NCBI GenBank assembly: GCA_024681795.1 | Contig: JAILAD010000088.1 | Span: 1 to 64,000, forward strand | DNA length: 64,000 nt | Reading direction: 5' to 3' | Origin: Lachnospiraceae bacterium | GTDB taxonomy: Bacteria; Bacillota; Clostridia; Lachnospirales; Lachnospiraceae | Position numbers and translations under genes: made by a program | Part shown: piece after piece, positions 1 to 8,366 of the stretch | Layout: each line of letters begins with the position of its first letter | How positions within the stretch are numbered: position 1 is the first letter of the stretch | The notes under the pieces: generated by a model | What the model saw: the letters and a program-made list of their open reading frames with translations, nothing else | Told to the model about the DNA's origin: nothing | Database searches by the model: none

Positions 1-598
1 GCATATAAAAATCTCGTTGTATCGGCATTCCAACAAAATACATCGGCATACTGGACGTTATAAATGGCAATTCAGTATTTGCCTTCAGAAAAGAAATCTG
101 TGAGTTTTCTATTCCTGAACCGATTGCGTCTATCTTTGTCATGGTAACTAACCATGCAAACGATATCTCTCCTTTTCCTTTCGGTTCCTTTCCAATCGAT
201 ATTTTAAGCGCTTCTGGAATCGTATCTCTTGTTACCGGATTCCGAATCAGCATCATGATAATGAATCCTAATAACGATAGTCTTTCCTCATCCTGTAGAA
301 TTATATATTCTTTCTCGTCCTGTACTTTGTTAAGAATTGTATTTAGCAAACTTGCATCCGCACCGTCAACAACAGCAAGCGCTTTTTCGACTTTATTTTT
401 TAGCTCCGGTAAAAGAAATTTTCCTTCCTCGTCCCTGACTTCGTATAAATAATTCTCCTCACATATTTTTTCAATGTTCGTATTTCTTATAAATCGTGTA
501 TGGTGATTATACTCAAAAACGTAGTCCTCTTTCCCATTATTGAAATTTCTCAAATACATCCGAGGCACATAATGTTGTTTTTTAGTGACATTCTCCAT
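1..598 (-). CDS. DUF4238-type protein, C-terminus cut by window edge
   Basis: An open frame reads leftward from ATG at 598 with no stop for 199 codons and runs off the window. The N-terminus contains KKQHYVPRMYLRNF, the pattern I associate with DUF4238 proteins, followed by a Y-V-F-E-Y strand and NTNIEKICEENYLYE, also typical of that family. AAGGA precedes the ATG by about 8 bases, and the gene starts 18 bases after the hsdS stop codon, so it is probably the last visible gene of the restriction-modification operon. The biochemical function of DUF4238 is not established; its position suggests an accessory defence role, which is inference. The left part of the protein is not visible. Confidence 0.8.
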   Translation of the reverse strand, partial: MENVTKKQHYVPRMYLRNFNNGKEDYVFEYNHHTRFIRNTNIEKICEENYLYEVRDEEGKFLLPELKNKVEKALAVVDGADASLLNTILNKVQDEKEYIILQDEERLSLLGFIIMMLIRNPVTRDTIPEALKISIGKEPKGKGEISFAWLVTMTKIDAIGSGIENSQISFLKANTELPFITSSMPMYFVGMPIQRDFYM

Positions 599-616
599 AC
601 GATTATTCCTTAATGC

Positions 617-2098
617 CTATGCTTTTATACCTTTTACAAGTGTATCGCAATATGGTAAAAGTTCCTCGATCTTGGCAACGATACGATGCTGCTCTTCGAG
701 TGGTGGCAGTGGCATTAAATACTCATTCATTCTAGCCATTGTTAACGTTGCAACCGTGGTTCCGTCTGAATTGCTCTTGATTTGCTGCGTCATCAAAGGG
801 GACCTCATTAACATGGCTAAATATTCCGGACACATACCAAATCTGTTTTCAAAGCATATTACTGACGCATCTTTGTAATAAAACCTGTCCCCTTCTTTTA
901 CAATATATGTTTTCCCTAATGTTCCAACTGCCGTTACCATTAAATCTCCGGGAGATGGTACTCCTGAAGATAAAAACTCTTTGTAAAGTTCTTCAGAGAT
1001 ATAAAGCTCGTTATCAACAACTCCTTCTTTTGATAGCACAGCAATTTCTCTCGCCCTATAGAAAGGTATCCCCTCTTTTTTCCAATCTGACTGATGAACT
1101 CTTCTTGCTGAAACCACATTAACGATATTGCCCCACTTTACCCATTTCCAACTCTCAGGAATATCAAATGGTATCTCGTCCTCTGTAATCTCCGCAAGAG
1201 GCTTCTCTTTCTTTATCTTTCCTTCCTTGATCAGCCTCTGCTTTTCATCCTGTATCTGCTGATACAGCTCTTCTGCCGTTCCTTCTTCTGGTCTCTGCTC
1301 CACCAATTTGCCCTGAATAGCATATTGCAGAATAGACTTCTTCATATCCTCTGGGAACTTGGCATTGAACTGTTCCAGCTTATCATAGGCCTCTGCATAA
1401 CGGTCAACATACGGTAGAAGTTCCTCTATCTTGGCAACGATACGATGCTGTTCTTCAAGAGGGGGTAGAGGAAAAGGCATATTCCAGTACTTATCCTGTG
1501 AAATATAAAGAATGGTGGTTCCTGCTCCAAGTTTTCTTATATTACCTTTGTTAGCAACAAGAAAGTAATAAAGAAATTCATTATACACGCCATCATTACA
1601 TACAAGACCAATAAATGTCTGATTTGTGATACATCTTACGGTGCATATTGCTGCCTCTCCAACTGATGCGCTATTAGCACTAATAACAGTTCCTATGGGG
1701 TTGACCTTTAAGTTCATAGAAGATACCGTTTGCTCTGAAACAAACTGATTGCTCTTTGTTCCATTTAGGTATTTTCCATCGATGTCTTCAATTCTACACC
1801 AAGGTATATCTCCATCGAAATATTTAGGCTTGTCTCGTTGTGGAACAAGTATTTCATTGCATACTAATCCCAGCCTTACCCATTTCCAATTGTCTGGCAC
1901 CTCATAAGGAGGTTCAATATCGCTAACGGGTAGAACTCTTTTGGGCTTGCCAATTTTCTTTTCATTAACCAAACGTTGTATTTCTTCTTGTATAGAACGA
2001 AACTGTTCATCTGCCGTTCCTTCTTCGGGTCTCTGTTCTACAAGTTTCCCTTGCATAGCATACTGAAATATACTCGCTTTTAATAGCTCTGGTGTCAT
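617..2098 (-). CDS. hsdS: Type I restriction-modification specificity subunit HsdS
   Basis: This is the DNA-recognition subunit that directs the HsdM/HsdR complex to a bipartite target. The 493-aa protein has two half-repeats, each beginning with a Q-G-K-L-V-E-Q-R-P-E-E-G-T-A segment and carrying a variable target-recognition domain. Each variable domain ends in the conserved helix LPPLEEQHRIVAKIEELLPY, seen once near residue 212 and again near the C-terminus. The start codon overlaps the hsdM stop by four bases (2095-2098), indicating translational coupling. The conserved blocks are also near-identical at DNA level (about 671-713 and 1434-1475), so recombination between halves or with other hsdS copies is possible. 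Length and architecture are normal for a complete HsdS. Confidence 0.95.
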   Translation of the reverse strand: MTPELLKASIFQYAMQGKLVEQRPEEGTADEQFRSIQEEIQRLVNEKKIGKPKRVLPVSDIEPPYEVPDNWKWVRLGLVCNEILVPQRDKPKYFDGDIPWCRIEDIDGKYLNGTKSNQFVSEQTVSSMNLKVNPIGTVISANSASVGEAAICTVRCITNQTFIGLVCNDGVYNEFLYYFLVANKGNIRKLGAGTTILYISQDKYWNMPFPLPPLEEQHRIVAKIEELLPYVDRYAEAYDKLEQFNAKFPEDMKKSILQYAIQGKLVEQRPEEGTAEELYQQIQDEKQRLIKEGKIKKEKPLAEITEDEIPFDIPESWKWVKWGNIVNVVSARRVHQSDWKKEGIPFYRAREIAVLSKEGVVDNELYISEELYKEFLSSGVPSPGDLMVTAVGTLGKTYIVKEGDRFYYKDASVICFENRFGMCPEYLAMLMRSPLMTQQIKSNSDGTTVATLTMARMNEYLMPLPPLEEQHRIVAKIEELLPYCDTLVKGIKA

Positions 2099-3576
2099 AC
2101 TTCAACACCTCCCGGAAGTAATGCTTCGAGTTCAGCAAGAACCTTGTCTATTTCGGCATTAAGAGTAGCCCTCTTCTCCTGATAGTTTCTAATTGTATCG
2201 AGAGGATCCAAAACTTCCTCTTCTTCATGAGGATATCCGCAAAGATCAATATTACATCCTTGTTCATTCACGAGATAGTCTGCTGTAAACTTTTGCGCTT
2301 TCGGACCGTCTTCAAGTTCAATTTCTTTTCTGTCATTCCACCATGCTATAGCATCATCGAAATGCTTCAGCTCCATCGGCTTCGTCTTTGAGAAATGCTT
2401 TCTGTCAGAAGGCATATCAACTCTATAAAACCAAACATCACCTGAAGGCTTCTTGTTATCAAAGAACAACAGATTAGTCGAAATAGATGTGTACGGGCTA
2501 AATACAGAACCCGGTAATCTGATAACAGTATGCAGGTTAAACTCTGTAAGAAGCTTTGTCTTTATTGCCACTTTCGCATTATCAAGACCGAAAAGGAATC
2601 CATCAGGAACAACGACTGCAGCCCTTCCGTTCTTCTTCAGACGATACATGATGACAGACATAAAGAGATCGGCTGTTTCAGATGAAGCCAGGTCATCCGG
2701 GAAAAATCCCTGAATAGACTTATCCTCGTGACCACCGTACGGAGGATTCATCAGGATAACATCAAACTTATCATCATCAGTATAATCCAAAAGATTATGC
2801 TTCAAAGAGTTCATGTGATAGATATTCGGCACCTCAATATCATGTAAGAGCATATTGGTAACGCAAAGAAGATACGGAAAAGGTTTCTTTTCTATACCGT
2901 AGATACTGTCGTCAAATTGCTTCTGTGCCCCGGTATCTTTTACCTGATCTTTTAACTGTCCAAGCCACGATGTGATAAAACCTCCCGTACCGCAGGCAAA
3001 GTCAGCCATCTTTTCACCCAGTTTCGGTTGAATCATCTTCGCCATAAAGTCCGTTACGGCTCTCGGCGTATAGAATTCTCCGGAAGAACCTGCTGACTGC
3101 AAATCACGAAGGATTTCTTCATAAACGAAACCAAAATCATGACTTTCCTTTACATCATCAAATTCTATCTCATCAATAATATCAATGACCTGACGAAGAT
3201 AAACACCGTCCTTCATATAGTTGTTAGCATCCTCAAAGGTGGACTTTACAATAGCCTTCTTTACAGGAGTATCAGGTGTTACGGGCAGTTCCTTCAATGT
3301 CGGGAAAAGTGTGTTATTTACAAAATTCAGCAACTTATCACCTGTCATAGCGTGACCATTATCGTCCGCCTGTGCCCAATTCCGCCACCTGCATTCATCG
3401 GGAATGATAGAGGTATAGTTATCCTCATTCAATTCCCAGTCGTCTTCCTTGGCATCATACACCTTCAAAAAGAGCATCCATACCATCTGCTCAATTCTCT
3501 GTGCATCGCCGTTAATACCGGCATCCATACGCATAATGTCCCTAATTCTTTTAATAAATCCTGATTGCATTGCCAT
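2095..3576 (-). CDS. hsdM: Type I restriction-modification DNA methyltransferase HsdM
   Basis: This is the adenine-N6 methyltransferase subunit, active with HsdS and required for restriction with HsdR. The 493-aa protein has an HsdM N-terminal helical domain (about 1-145), GEFYTP at 166-171, the SAM-binding motif DFACGTGGF at 192-200, and the catalytic N6-adenine motif NPPYGG at 277-282. GAGGTG lies a few bases upstream of the ATG. It follows the 49-codon ORF and overlaps hsdS by four bases. All key motifs are intact, so the methylase should be active. Confidence 0.96.
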   Translation of the reverse strand: MAMQSGFIKRIRDIMRMDAGINGDAQRIEQMVWMLFLKVYDAKEDDWELNEDNYTSIIPDECRWRNWAQADDNGHAMTGDKLLNFVNNTLFPTLKELPVTPDTPVKKAIVKSTFEDANNYMKDGVYLRQVIDIIDEIEFDDVKESHDFGFVYEEILRDLQSAGSSGEFYTPRAVTDFMAKMIQPKLGEKMADFACGTGGFITSWLGQLKDQVKDTGAQKQFDDSIYGIEKKPFPYLLCVTNMLLHDIEVPNIYHMNSLKHNLLDYTDDDKFDVILMNPPYGGHEDKSIQGFFPDDLASSETADLFMSVIMYRLKKNGRAAVVVPDGFLFGLDNAKVAIKTKLLTEFNLHTVIRLPGSVFSPYTSISTNLLFFDNKKPSGDVWFYRVDMPSDRKHFSKTKPMELKHFDDAIAWWNDRKEIELEDGPKAQKFTADYLVNEQGCNIDLCGYPHEEEEVLDPLDTIRNYQEKRATLNAEIDKVLAELEALLPGGVEV

Positions 3577-3595
3577 CTAAATACACCTCTTTCGT

Positions 3596-3745
3596 TTAGT
3601 CGTTATATGGGTCTACCGGGTACATATCAACCCTATTTTGTTCGGAAAACTGAGCCTTTTCCTTGTTTGTCAGCTTCCGGGGATTCTTTTCTTTCTTGGG
3701 CCTTGAAGTCTTTTTTGCCTTCTCTTTTGCTAATTTATTCTGCAT
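3596..3745 (-). CDS. Small lysine-rich ORF (49 aa) between hsdR and hsdM
   Basis: The stop codon of hsdR and the ATG of this ORF share one base (TAATG at 3743-3747), a classic coupling arrangement, and GAGGTGGG lies just upstream of the ATG. The predicted 49-aa product is very basic: MQNKLAKEKAKKTSRPKK begins it, and it ends in a less basic tail with VDMYPVDPYND. It stops 19 bases before hsdM, whose own ribosome binding site lies in that gap. I do not recognise a family. The coupling and the strong Shine-Dalgarno argue that it is translated; a role as an RM subunit cofactor or DNA-binding peptide is speculation. Confidence 0.7.
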   Translation of the reverse strand: MQNKLAKEKAKKTSRPKKEKNPRKLTNKEKAQFSEQNRVDMYPVDPYND

Positions 3746-6093
3746 TATCCCACCTCTATTTCATAGATATTCTCTTCAAGTTCTTTAACAGCCTGTTCGT
3801 ACTGGTCCTTACCACCGAAGAGCTTTACAATCTTTGCCGGTTTTCCATAATTGGCAAAGTCAGCCAACGAAAGCACTTTGATATCCTCTACTTCCGTAAT
3901 ACCCTGATTCATATATTTATCAAGCAGGATTTCAAGTACAGCCCTGGCATCACCGGAATACTTGGAGAAGAAGTCTCTCTTCTTTACATTATTGGCTCTC
4001 TCTGCCCTTGTAAGAGGTTTCTGACCGTATGCAACATAGCAGATGAAGTCAAAATCATCCACATCGGACATATTCTGATCTTTCTTCAAAGCTTCCAAAT
4101 CGATACCCATTTCTGCAAGAGCCTTCCGGATTTCCTCCTTCTTGTCCGAAGATTTCCATTTACGGATGAAATCCGACAGGGATGCGTACTCCCCTTTGAT
4201 ATTCATTCTCGTATAGTCAATAATATCTTCCTGCCTTAACAGTCTGCCGTTCGCATCGTACACGGAAACAACCTTGTTTATTATCTTAACACGGCATCCG
4301 TCTTTGTCTACGATAGGAATTCCCATGTGTTCAGGAGGATCAATCGGGTCGCTACCTCCATAAGGTGGTTTGGGCGGATGCGTTTCCGTTCCTCCGTGAT
4401 GAAATTTATCATCTTGCTCAATTGGACCGTCCCATTCCGGATCCGCAAAGAGTTTTGTTACACCACGGAAGTCCATAACGGTAAAATGTGTTTTTCCTTC
4501 CTTTTCACGGATACGAGTTCCACGACCGATTATCTGCTTAAACGTCGTCATGCTTTCAATGTACTTATCAAGGACAATCAGTTTCGTCATCTTGCAATCG
4601 GCACCAGTAGAAAGAAGTTCCGATGTCGTTGCAATAACCGGATATTCCGACGATACTGAAATGAAATAATCCAATTTACTCTTTCCGTAAAGGTCCGAAC
4701 CTGTTATACGAACAACATAGTCCGGATTCTCGGCTACCATGTCATTATTTAAGTTTACAAGGGCAATACGCATACGCTCGGCAGCATCTTCGGTAGCGCA
4801 GAATACAATTGTCTTTTGCATTCTTCCGGTACTCTTTAAGTATTCCGTAATTTCATTTGCAACCTCGTTGATGCGGTCTTCCAGAATTACTCCATTCGGA
4901 TAATCGTAATCTCGGTTATTATAAACCCGATCTTCTATCTCGTTTCCGTAAATATCCGTCTGACCTTTATAAGGTCTCCATCCTTCACCAATATCAAGTG
5001 TAACATTGATAACCTTGAACGGTGCAAGGAATCCATCTTCAATACCCTGCTTCAAGCTATATGTATAAACGGGTTCTCCAAAATAATCAATATTGGAAAC
5101 AGTCTCGCTTTCCTTGGGTGTTGCTGTCATACCAATCTGTGTTGCAGTGTTGAAGTATTCAAGGACTTTACGCCAATTGCTATCTTCCTTCGCACTTCCA
5201 CGGTGGCACTCGTCCACGATAATAAGGTCAAAATACCCCGCCGGAATTTGTTTAAAATGTTCTTCGTCATTCTGTCCAACCATCTGATGATACAGGGCAA
5301 AATTCACTTCATGGGAAGAAATCTTGTTCAGGCAGTCTTTGTCAGAGAAATCGACTTTATAAATGGTCTTCTCCAACGGAGCAAAGTCCTGAAGGATGCT
5401 TTGATCCACAAGGATATTGCGGTCCGCAAGATAAAGAATTCGCTTCTTTAGATCCGAACGAAGAAGTCTATAAACAATTTGAAAGGCCGTATAAGTCTTT
5501 CCGGTACCCGTAGCCATAACCAGAAGAAGCCTTTGCTTCCCCCTTGCTATCGCTTCAACCGTGCGGTTTATGGCATTCCTTTGGTAATATCTCGGAGGAT
5601 AGGTACTCTGTGACGAATAATAAGGCTGATCAATAACCTTCTTCTCAGGCTCAGAATATCCGGATCCCCCATTTACCTCAGAATAGAACCTTGTAAATAA
5701 ATCATCCTGTGTCGGAAACTGATTCAGTGGAATTTGCCGTTCCTGCCCTGTTAGTAAGTCATGTTCATAAAACGCATCCCCATTTGACGAATATGCAAAC
5801 GGAATATCCATCATTTTTGCATATTCAATCGCCTGTTGAAGCCCATATGAAACAGAATGATTATTGTCTTTTGCTTCTACTATTGCGATTTGCTTGCCAC
5901 CATTTAGGTATAATAAATAGTCTGCCCGCTTCGGTTTGCTTCGGGCAACCAAATTTCCCTTAATGTTGATTCTTCCGTCGGTTATTTTGGTCTCCATAGT
6001 GATATGACCTGACCATCCCGGCTGAATTGCCGGAGTGATAAAATTTAACTTAATGTCTTCTTCAGACATCTGTTTCTTATTCAGTATATCCAT
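3745..6093 (-). CDS. hsdR: Type I restriction endonuclease subunit HsdR
   Basis: This is the ATP-dependent translocase/nuclease subunit. The 782-aa protein begins with a PD-(D/E)xK nuclease domain (D58, E73 and K75 in RADYLLY...IVEAK). A superfamily 2 helicase core follows: Walker A ATGTGKT at 194-200, DECH at 294-297 and GMTATP at 321-326. A second RecA domain has the IGRGTRIREKEG motif, and a C-terminal domain resembles the EcoEI R-subunit class. The length fits the shorter EcoEI-like HsdR group. It lies upstream of the small ORF, hsdM and hsdS in one operon, with the XRE regulator 81 bases upstream. All motifs look functional. Confidence 0.95.
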   Translation of the reverse strand: MDILNKKQMSEEDIKLNFITPAIQPGWSGHITMETKITDGRINIKGNLVARSKPKRADYLLYLNGGKQIAIVEAKDNNHSVSYGLQQAIEYAKMMDIPFAYSSNGDAFYEHDLLTGQERQIPLNQFPTQDDLFTRFYSEVNGGSGYSEPEKKVIDQPYYSSQSTYPPRYYQRNAINRTVEAIARGKQRLLLVMATGTGKTYTAFQIVYRLLRSDLKKRILYLADRNILVDQSILQDFAPLEKTIYKVDFSDKDCLNKISSHEVNFALYHQMVGQNDEEHFKQIPAGYFDLIIVDECHRGSAKEDSNWRKVLEYFNTATQIGMTATPKESETVSNIDYFGEPVYTYSLKQGIEDGFLAPFKVINVTLDIGEGWRPYKGQTDIYGNEIEDRVYNNRDYDYPNGVILEDRINEVANEITEYLKSTGRMQKTIVFCATEDAAERMRIALVNLNNDMVAENPDYVVRITGSDLYGKSKLDYFISVSSEYPVIATTSELLSTGADCKMTKLIVLDKYIESMTTFKQIIGRGTRIREKEGKTHFTVMDFRGVTKLFADPEWDGPIEQDDKFHHGGTETHPPKPPYGGSDPIDPPEHMGIPIVDKDGCRVKIINKVVSVYDANGRLLRQEDIIDYTRMNIKGEYASLSDFIRKWKSSDKKEEIRKALAEMGIDLEALKKDQNMSDVDDFDFICYVAYGQKPLTRAERANNVKKRDFFSKYSGDARAVLEILLDKYMNQGITEVEDIKVLSLADFANYGKPAKIVKLFGGKDQYEQAVKELEENIYEIEVG

Positions 6094-6174
6094 TTCAAGC
6101 CCCCCATTTCATGCTTTCACAGACAATTACTAAATTTATTTCATTAATATCCCTTAAAGTCACAAAACTATTTC

Positions 6175-6795
6175 TTATTTTTGGTTTTTCTTTTCTAGTT
6201 TATCCAATTCTGCCTGTTCTTTTGCTATTTTCTTCTTTAAATAATCTATTCGTAAATTATCTACCATCTCACTCGGAAAATTGTATTTCCAATTATTGTA
6301 TTGATATATTATTTGTTTTATTTCATCTTCATCATCTGTTTCTTTTATCGCCTTATCTTTTAGACACTTTTGTTCATACCATGCTTCAACATATTTGTTT
6401 AAAGAACCAAACGAATTACCCGATTTGTCATCAAAAAACAAATATACTTGATTATTCTTCTTAACCATCTGTAAATCATGTATGCATTCCAACTCAAATA
6501 ACGCAAACATGGCATTTATCTCCCCATATGTTGTTGGATCAGATAGCGCAAGCGGACTAATATGTAAAGCATTCGCCATTATTCTTATTACATCGTCACT
6601 AGGTTTTCTTTGACCATTCTCATATTTACAAATCCGGTCGTAGTCCAATCCAGAAGTTTCAGCAAGGTCATATCTTGACAAGCCCTTTTCTTCTCTTATA
6701 GATCGAATTCTTTCTCCAATTCGTTCCGCAGATGTTTCTTTAGTTATTTTTAATTCGTCATTTCCAAACGGATTGTGCGCTAAGGGTAGAGACAT
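6175..6795 (-). CDS. Cro/C1-type helix-turn-helix regulator of the RM operon
   Basis: This 206-aa protein has an XRE-type HTH at about residues 28-88 (IGERIRSIREEKGLSRYDLA ... KYENGQRKPSDDVIRIMANA). A C-terminal region of unknown fold follows, ending in a Lys/Glu-rich helix. It is the first gene of the RM operon, read in the same direction as hsdR and only 81 bases from it, so it may act as a controller of restriction gene expression. Three GTATAC hexamers lie just upstream (6823-6848) and are a plausible autoregulatory operator. The effector role of the C-terminal part is unknown. Confidence 0.85.
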   Translation of the reverse strand: MSLPLAHNPFGNDELKITKETSAERIGERIRSIREEKGLSRYDLAETSGLDYDRICKYENGQRKPSDDVIRIMANALHISPLALSDPTTYGEINAMFALFELECIHDLQMVKKNNQVYLFFDDKSGNSFGSLNKYVEAWYEQKCLKDKAIKETDDEDEIKQIIYQYNNWKYNFPSEMVDNLRIDYLKKKIAKEQAELDKLEKKNQK

Positions 6796-6822
6796 AATGT
6801 AAACTTCCTTTCTTAATACGGT

Positions 6823-6848
6823 GTATACAACGTATACCTAAAGTATAC
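6823..6848. promoter_or_regulatory. Putative operator: three GTATAC hexamers
   Basis: GTATAC occurs at 6823-6828, 6832-6837 and 6843-6848, upstream of the HTH regulator gene at 6795. The first two form an inverted repeat separated by AAC. A -10-like TATACT (minus strand) overlaps the third copy, so a bound repressor would block leftward transcription. Symmetry and position support an operator; the link to the adjacent regulator is inference. Confidence 0.5.
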
Positions 6849-6971
6849 CACTCAATTTGAAAGTATAAAAGCAATTTTAGACAATTGTGTCCAATAATAC
6901 ATTTGTTAAAAAATTATAAATTTAAAAAAAGCTATTGATTTTCTATATGGCATGCGCTATCGTACTTATTG

Positions 6972-7008
6972 GACGGTATTGTATTATATCAGACGGTATT
7001 GTATTATA
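6972..7008. repeat. Tandem 17-bp direct repeat upstream of coiled-coil gene
   Basis: GACGGTATTGTATTATA occurs perfectly at 6972-6988 and again at 6992-7008, a 20-bp period (about two helical turns), ending 29 bases before the chosen start of the RHH/coiled-coil gene. This is the layout of a same-face operator or a short iteron/centromere-like array. Its own RHH-like product is the natural candidate ligand. Confidence 0.6.
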
Positions 7009-7037
7009 GTTTAGTATTTCTAAATTTGGGAGCACGT

Positions 7038-8126
7038 ATGGAAGACAAAAAAAATCTCAACAACAAAAACGAATTTTTGAACAAGAATGATAAAGAAGAT
7101 ACTGGCAATCCGATTTATTTTAATGAAGATATAAAAAAAGAATCTGGCACTCCTGTATCTCCCTCAGAAAAAAAAGAATCGAAGGGTAAACAAACAACCG
7201 TCCGGATCAATCCAGAAGACAAACCAGCTTTTGATTCGCTGTGTGAGGAATATGGCTTGACACAAGCGGAGATGCTAGCTTTGTGCATCGATTCGTTGGA
7301 GCAAAAGAACTTTCTGATGGTTCACCCGAATCATAAAGCTAGAATTGATAGATTTAATTCTGCAATCGGAATAATCAAAAAGGAATTTGAGTTATCCGTC
7401 GAGGAAACAGATGGATTGAAAGATTCGATCCGGCAAAATTATGAAGCTCTGTTCGAAAAGCAGGAACAAGAAATCCATCAAAACAAGATTGCTAGACAGG
7501 AAGCACAAGATACTCTCGAAGTTGCCATTAAGGAACGAGACGATGCCAAAAAGAAAGAACTTGAAGCAACCGCATTAAAAGAAGGGTTGCAAAAAATGTT
7601 GGAAAAAAGCGAAGAACTACTACAGGAAAAAGATAAATCCCTTTCTGCTTATGCCAATCGCGAAGCTAGATTTGAGGAATCCGAAAAGAAGTATCTAGAA
7701 CTTGAAAAAGCTTATTCAAGTCTCAAGAAAGAACACGCCTCAACTATACATAAATGCGAACTTTCCGAACACGATCGTGAGGCAGAATCAAGACAATATA
7801 AAATACAAATCGATTCTCTTTCCAAAGAGAAGGAAATGGCTCTTAAATTAGCGTCTGATACCAAAGATCAACTTTCTTTGGCAAATTCAAGATATGATAG
7901 TATGGAAAAAGATAAAAAGGCATTATCAGATAAAAACAACGCGCTTATATCTGAGAATCATAAAATGGATATTCGTATAAAGGAACTCGAAGCCGTTGTT
8001 AATAAAAAAGATCTTGAAATTAAAGCTCTCCAAGAAGAATTTTCGAGTACTGTCGAAGCTATGAATCGACAGTTTGACAAAGAGTTGAAAGAAGCGATTT
8101 CTAAGGCCAAAAACAAACAAGACTAG
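7038..8126 (+). CDS. RHH-like/long coiled-coil protein of the integrative element
   Basis: I chose ATG 7038 because GGGAG precedes it at the right distance; an in-frame ATG at 6969 lies upstream of the direct repeats and has no ribosome binding site. The 362-aa product has a charged N-terminus, then a segment beginning TTVRINPEDKPAFDSLCEEY that resembles a ribbon-helix-helix domain. A continuous Glu/Lys/Leu-rich coiled coil (roughly residues 125-360) follows, with no membrane segment. This architecture recalls KfrA-like or plasmid-partition accessory proteins, but I cannot assign a family. It is transcribed toward the integrase and away from the RM operon, in the element's maintenance module. 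Function is not known. Confidence 0.75.
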   Translation: MEDKKNLNNKNEFLNKNDKEDTGNPIYFNEDIKKESGTPVSPSEKKESKGKQTTVRINPEDKPAFDSLCEEYGLTQAEMLALCIDSLEQKNFLMVHPNHKARIDRFNSAIGIIKKEFELSVEETDGLKDSIRQNYEALFEKQEQEIHQNKIARQEAQDTLEVAIKERDDAKKKELEATALKEGLQKMLEKSEELLQEKDKSLSAYANREARFEESEKKYLELEKAYSSLKKEHASTIHKCELSEHDREAESRQYKIQIDSLSKEKEMALKLASDTKDQLSLANSRYDSMEKDKKALSDKNNALISENHKMDIRIKELEAVVNKKDLEIKALQEEFSSTVEAMNRQFDKELKEAISKAKNKQD

Positions 8127-8366
8127 TATATACTGCTCTACATCTTTTCGGGAAGGTTAATTCGCGAAATCATTGCACCTTAGTTGTCGCAGCGAATAAA
8201 CAGGAAGCAGACAATGAAAGTGAATATCCTTTTTAATTAATGATGTATAGATTCGCCACCGAAGGCAAATCTTCACATAGTTTCACGAACCTTGAAAACT
8301 GAATATTGGTTTAAATTGAACGCAGTATGTTTTTTTTCAACAAAAAAAGAGTATGGAGGTGTTAAT
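8127..8366. other. Intergenic region before integrase, no gene seen
   Basis: No convincing ORF or strong promoter is visible in this 240-base AT-rich stretch. A tiny frame (ATG at about 8213, eight codons) follows an AGGAAG but is too short to call. Directional elements for excision or integrase control could lie here; I see no clear repeat supporting that. Confidence 0.4.

Noticed and set aside
3565..4239. Plus-strand open frame across the hsdR end and small ORF
   Set aside because: It covers the C-terminal coding region of hsdR on the other strand and has no independent signal.
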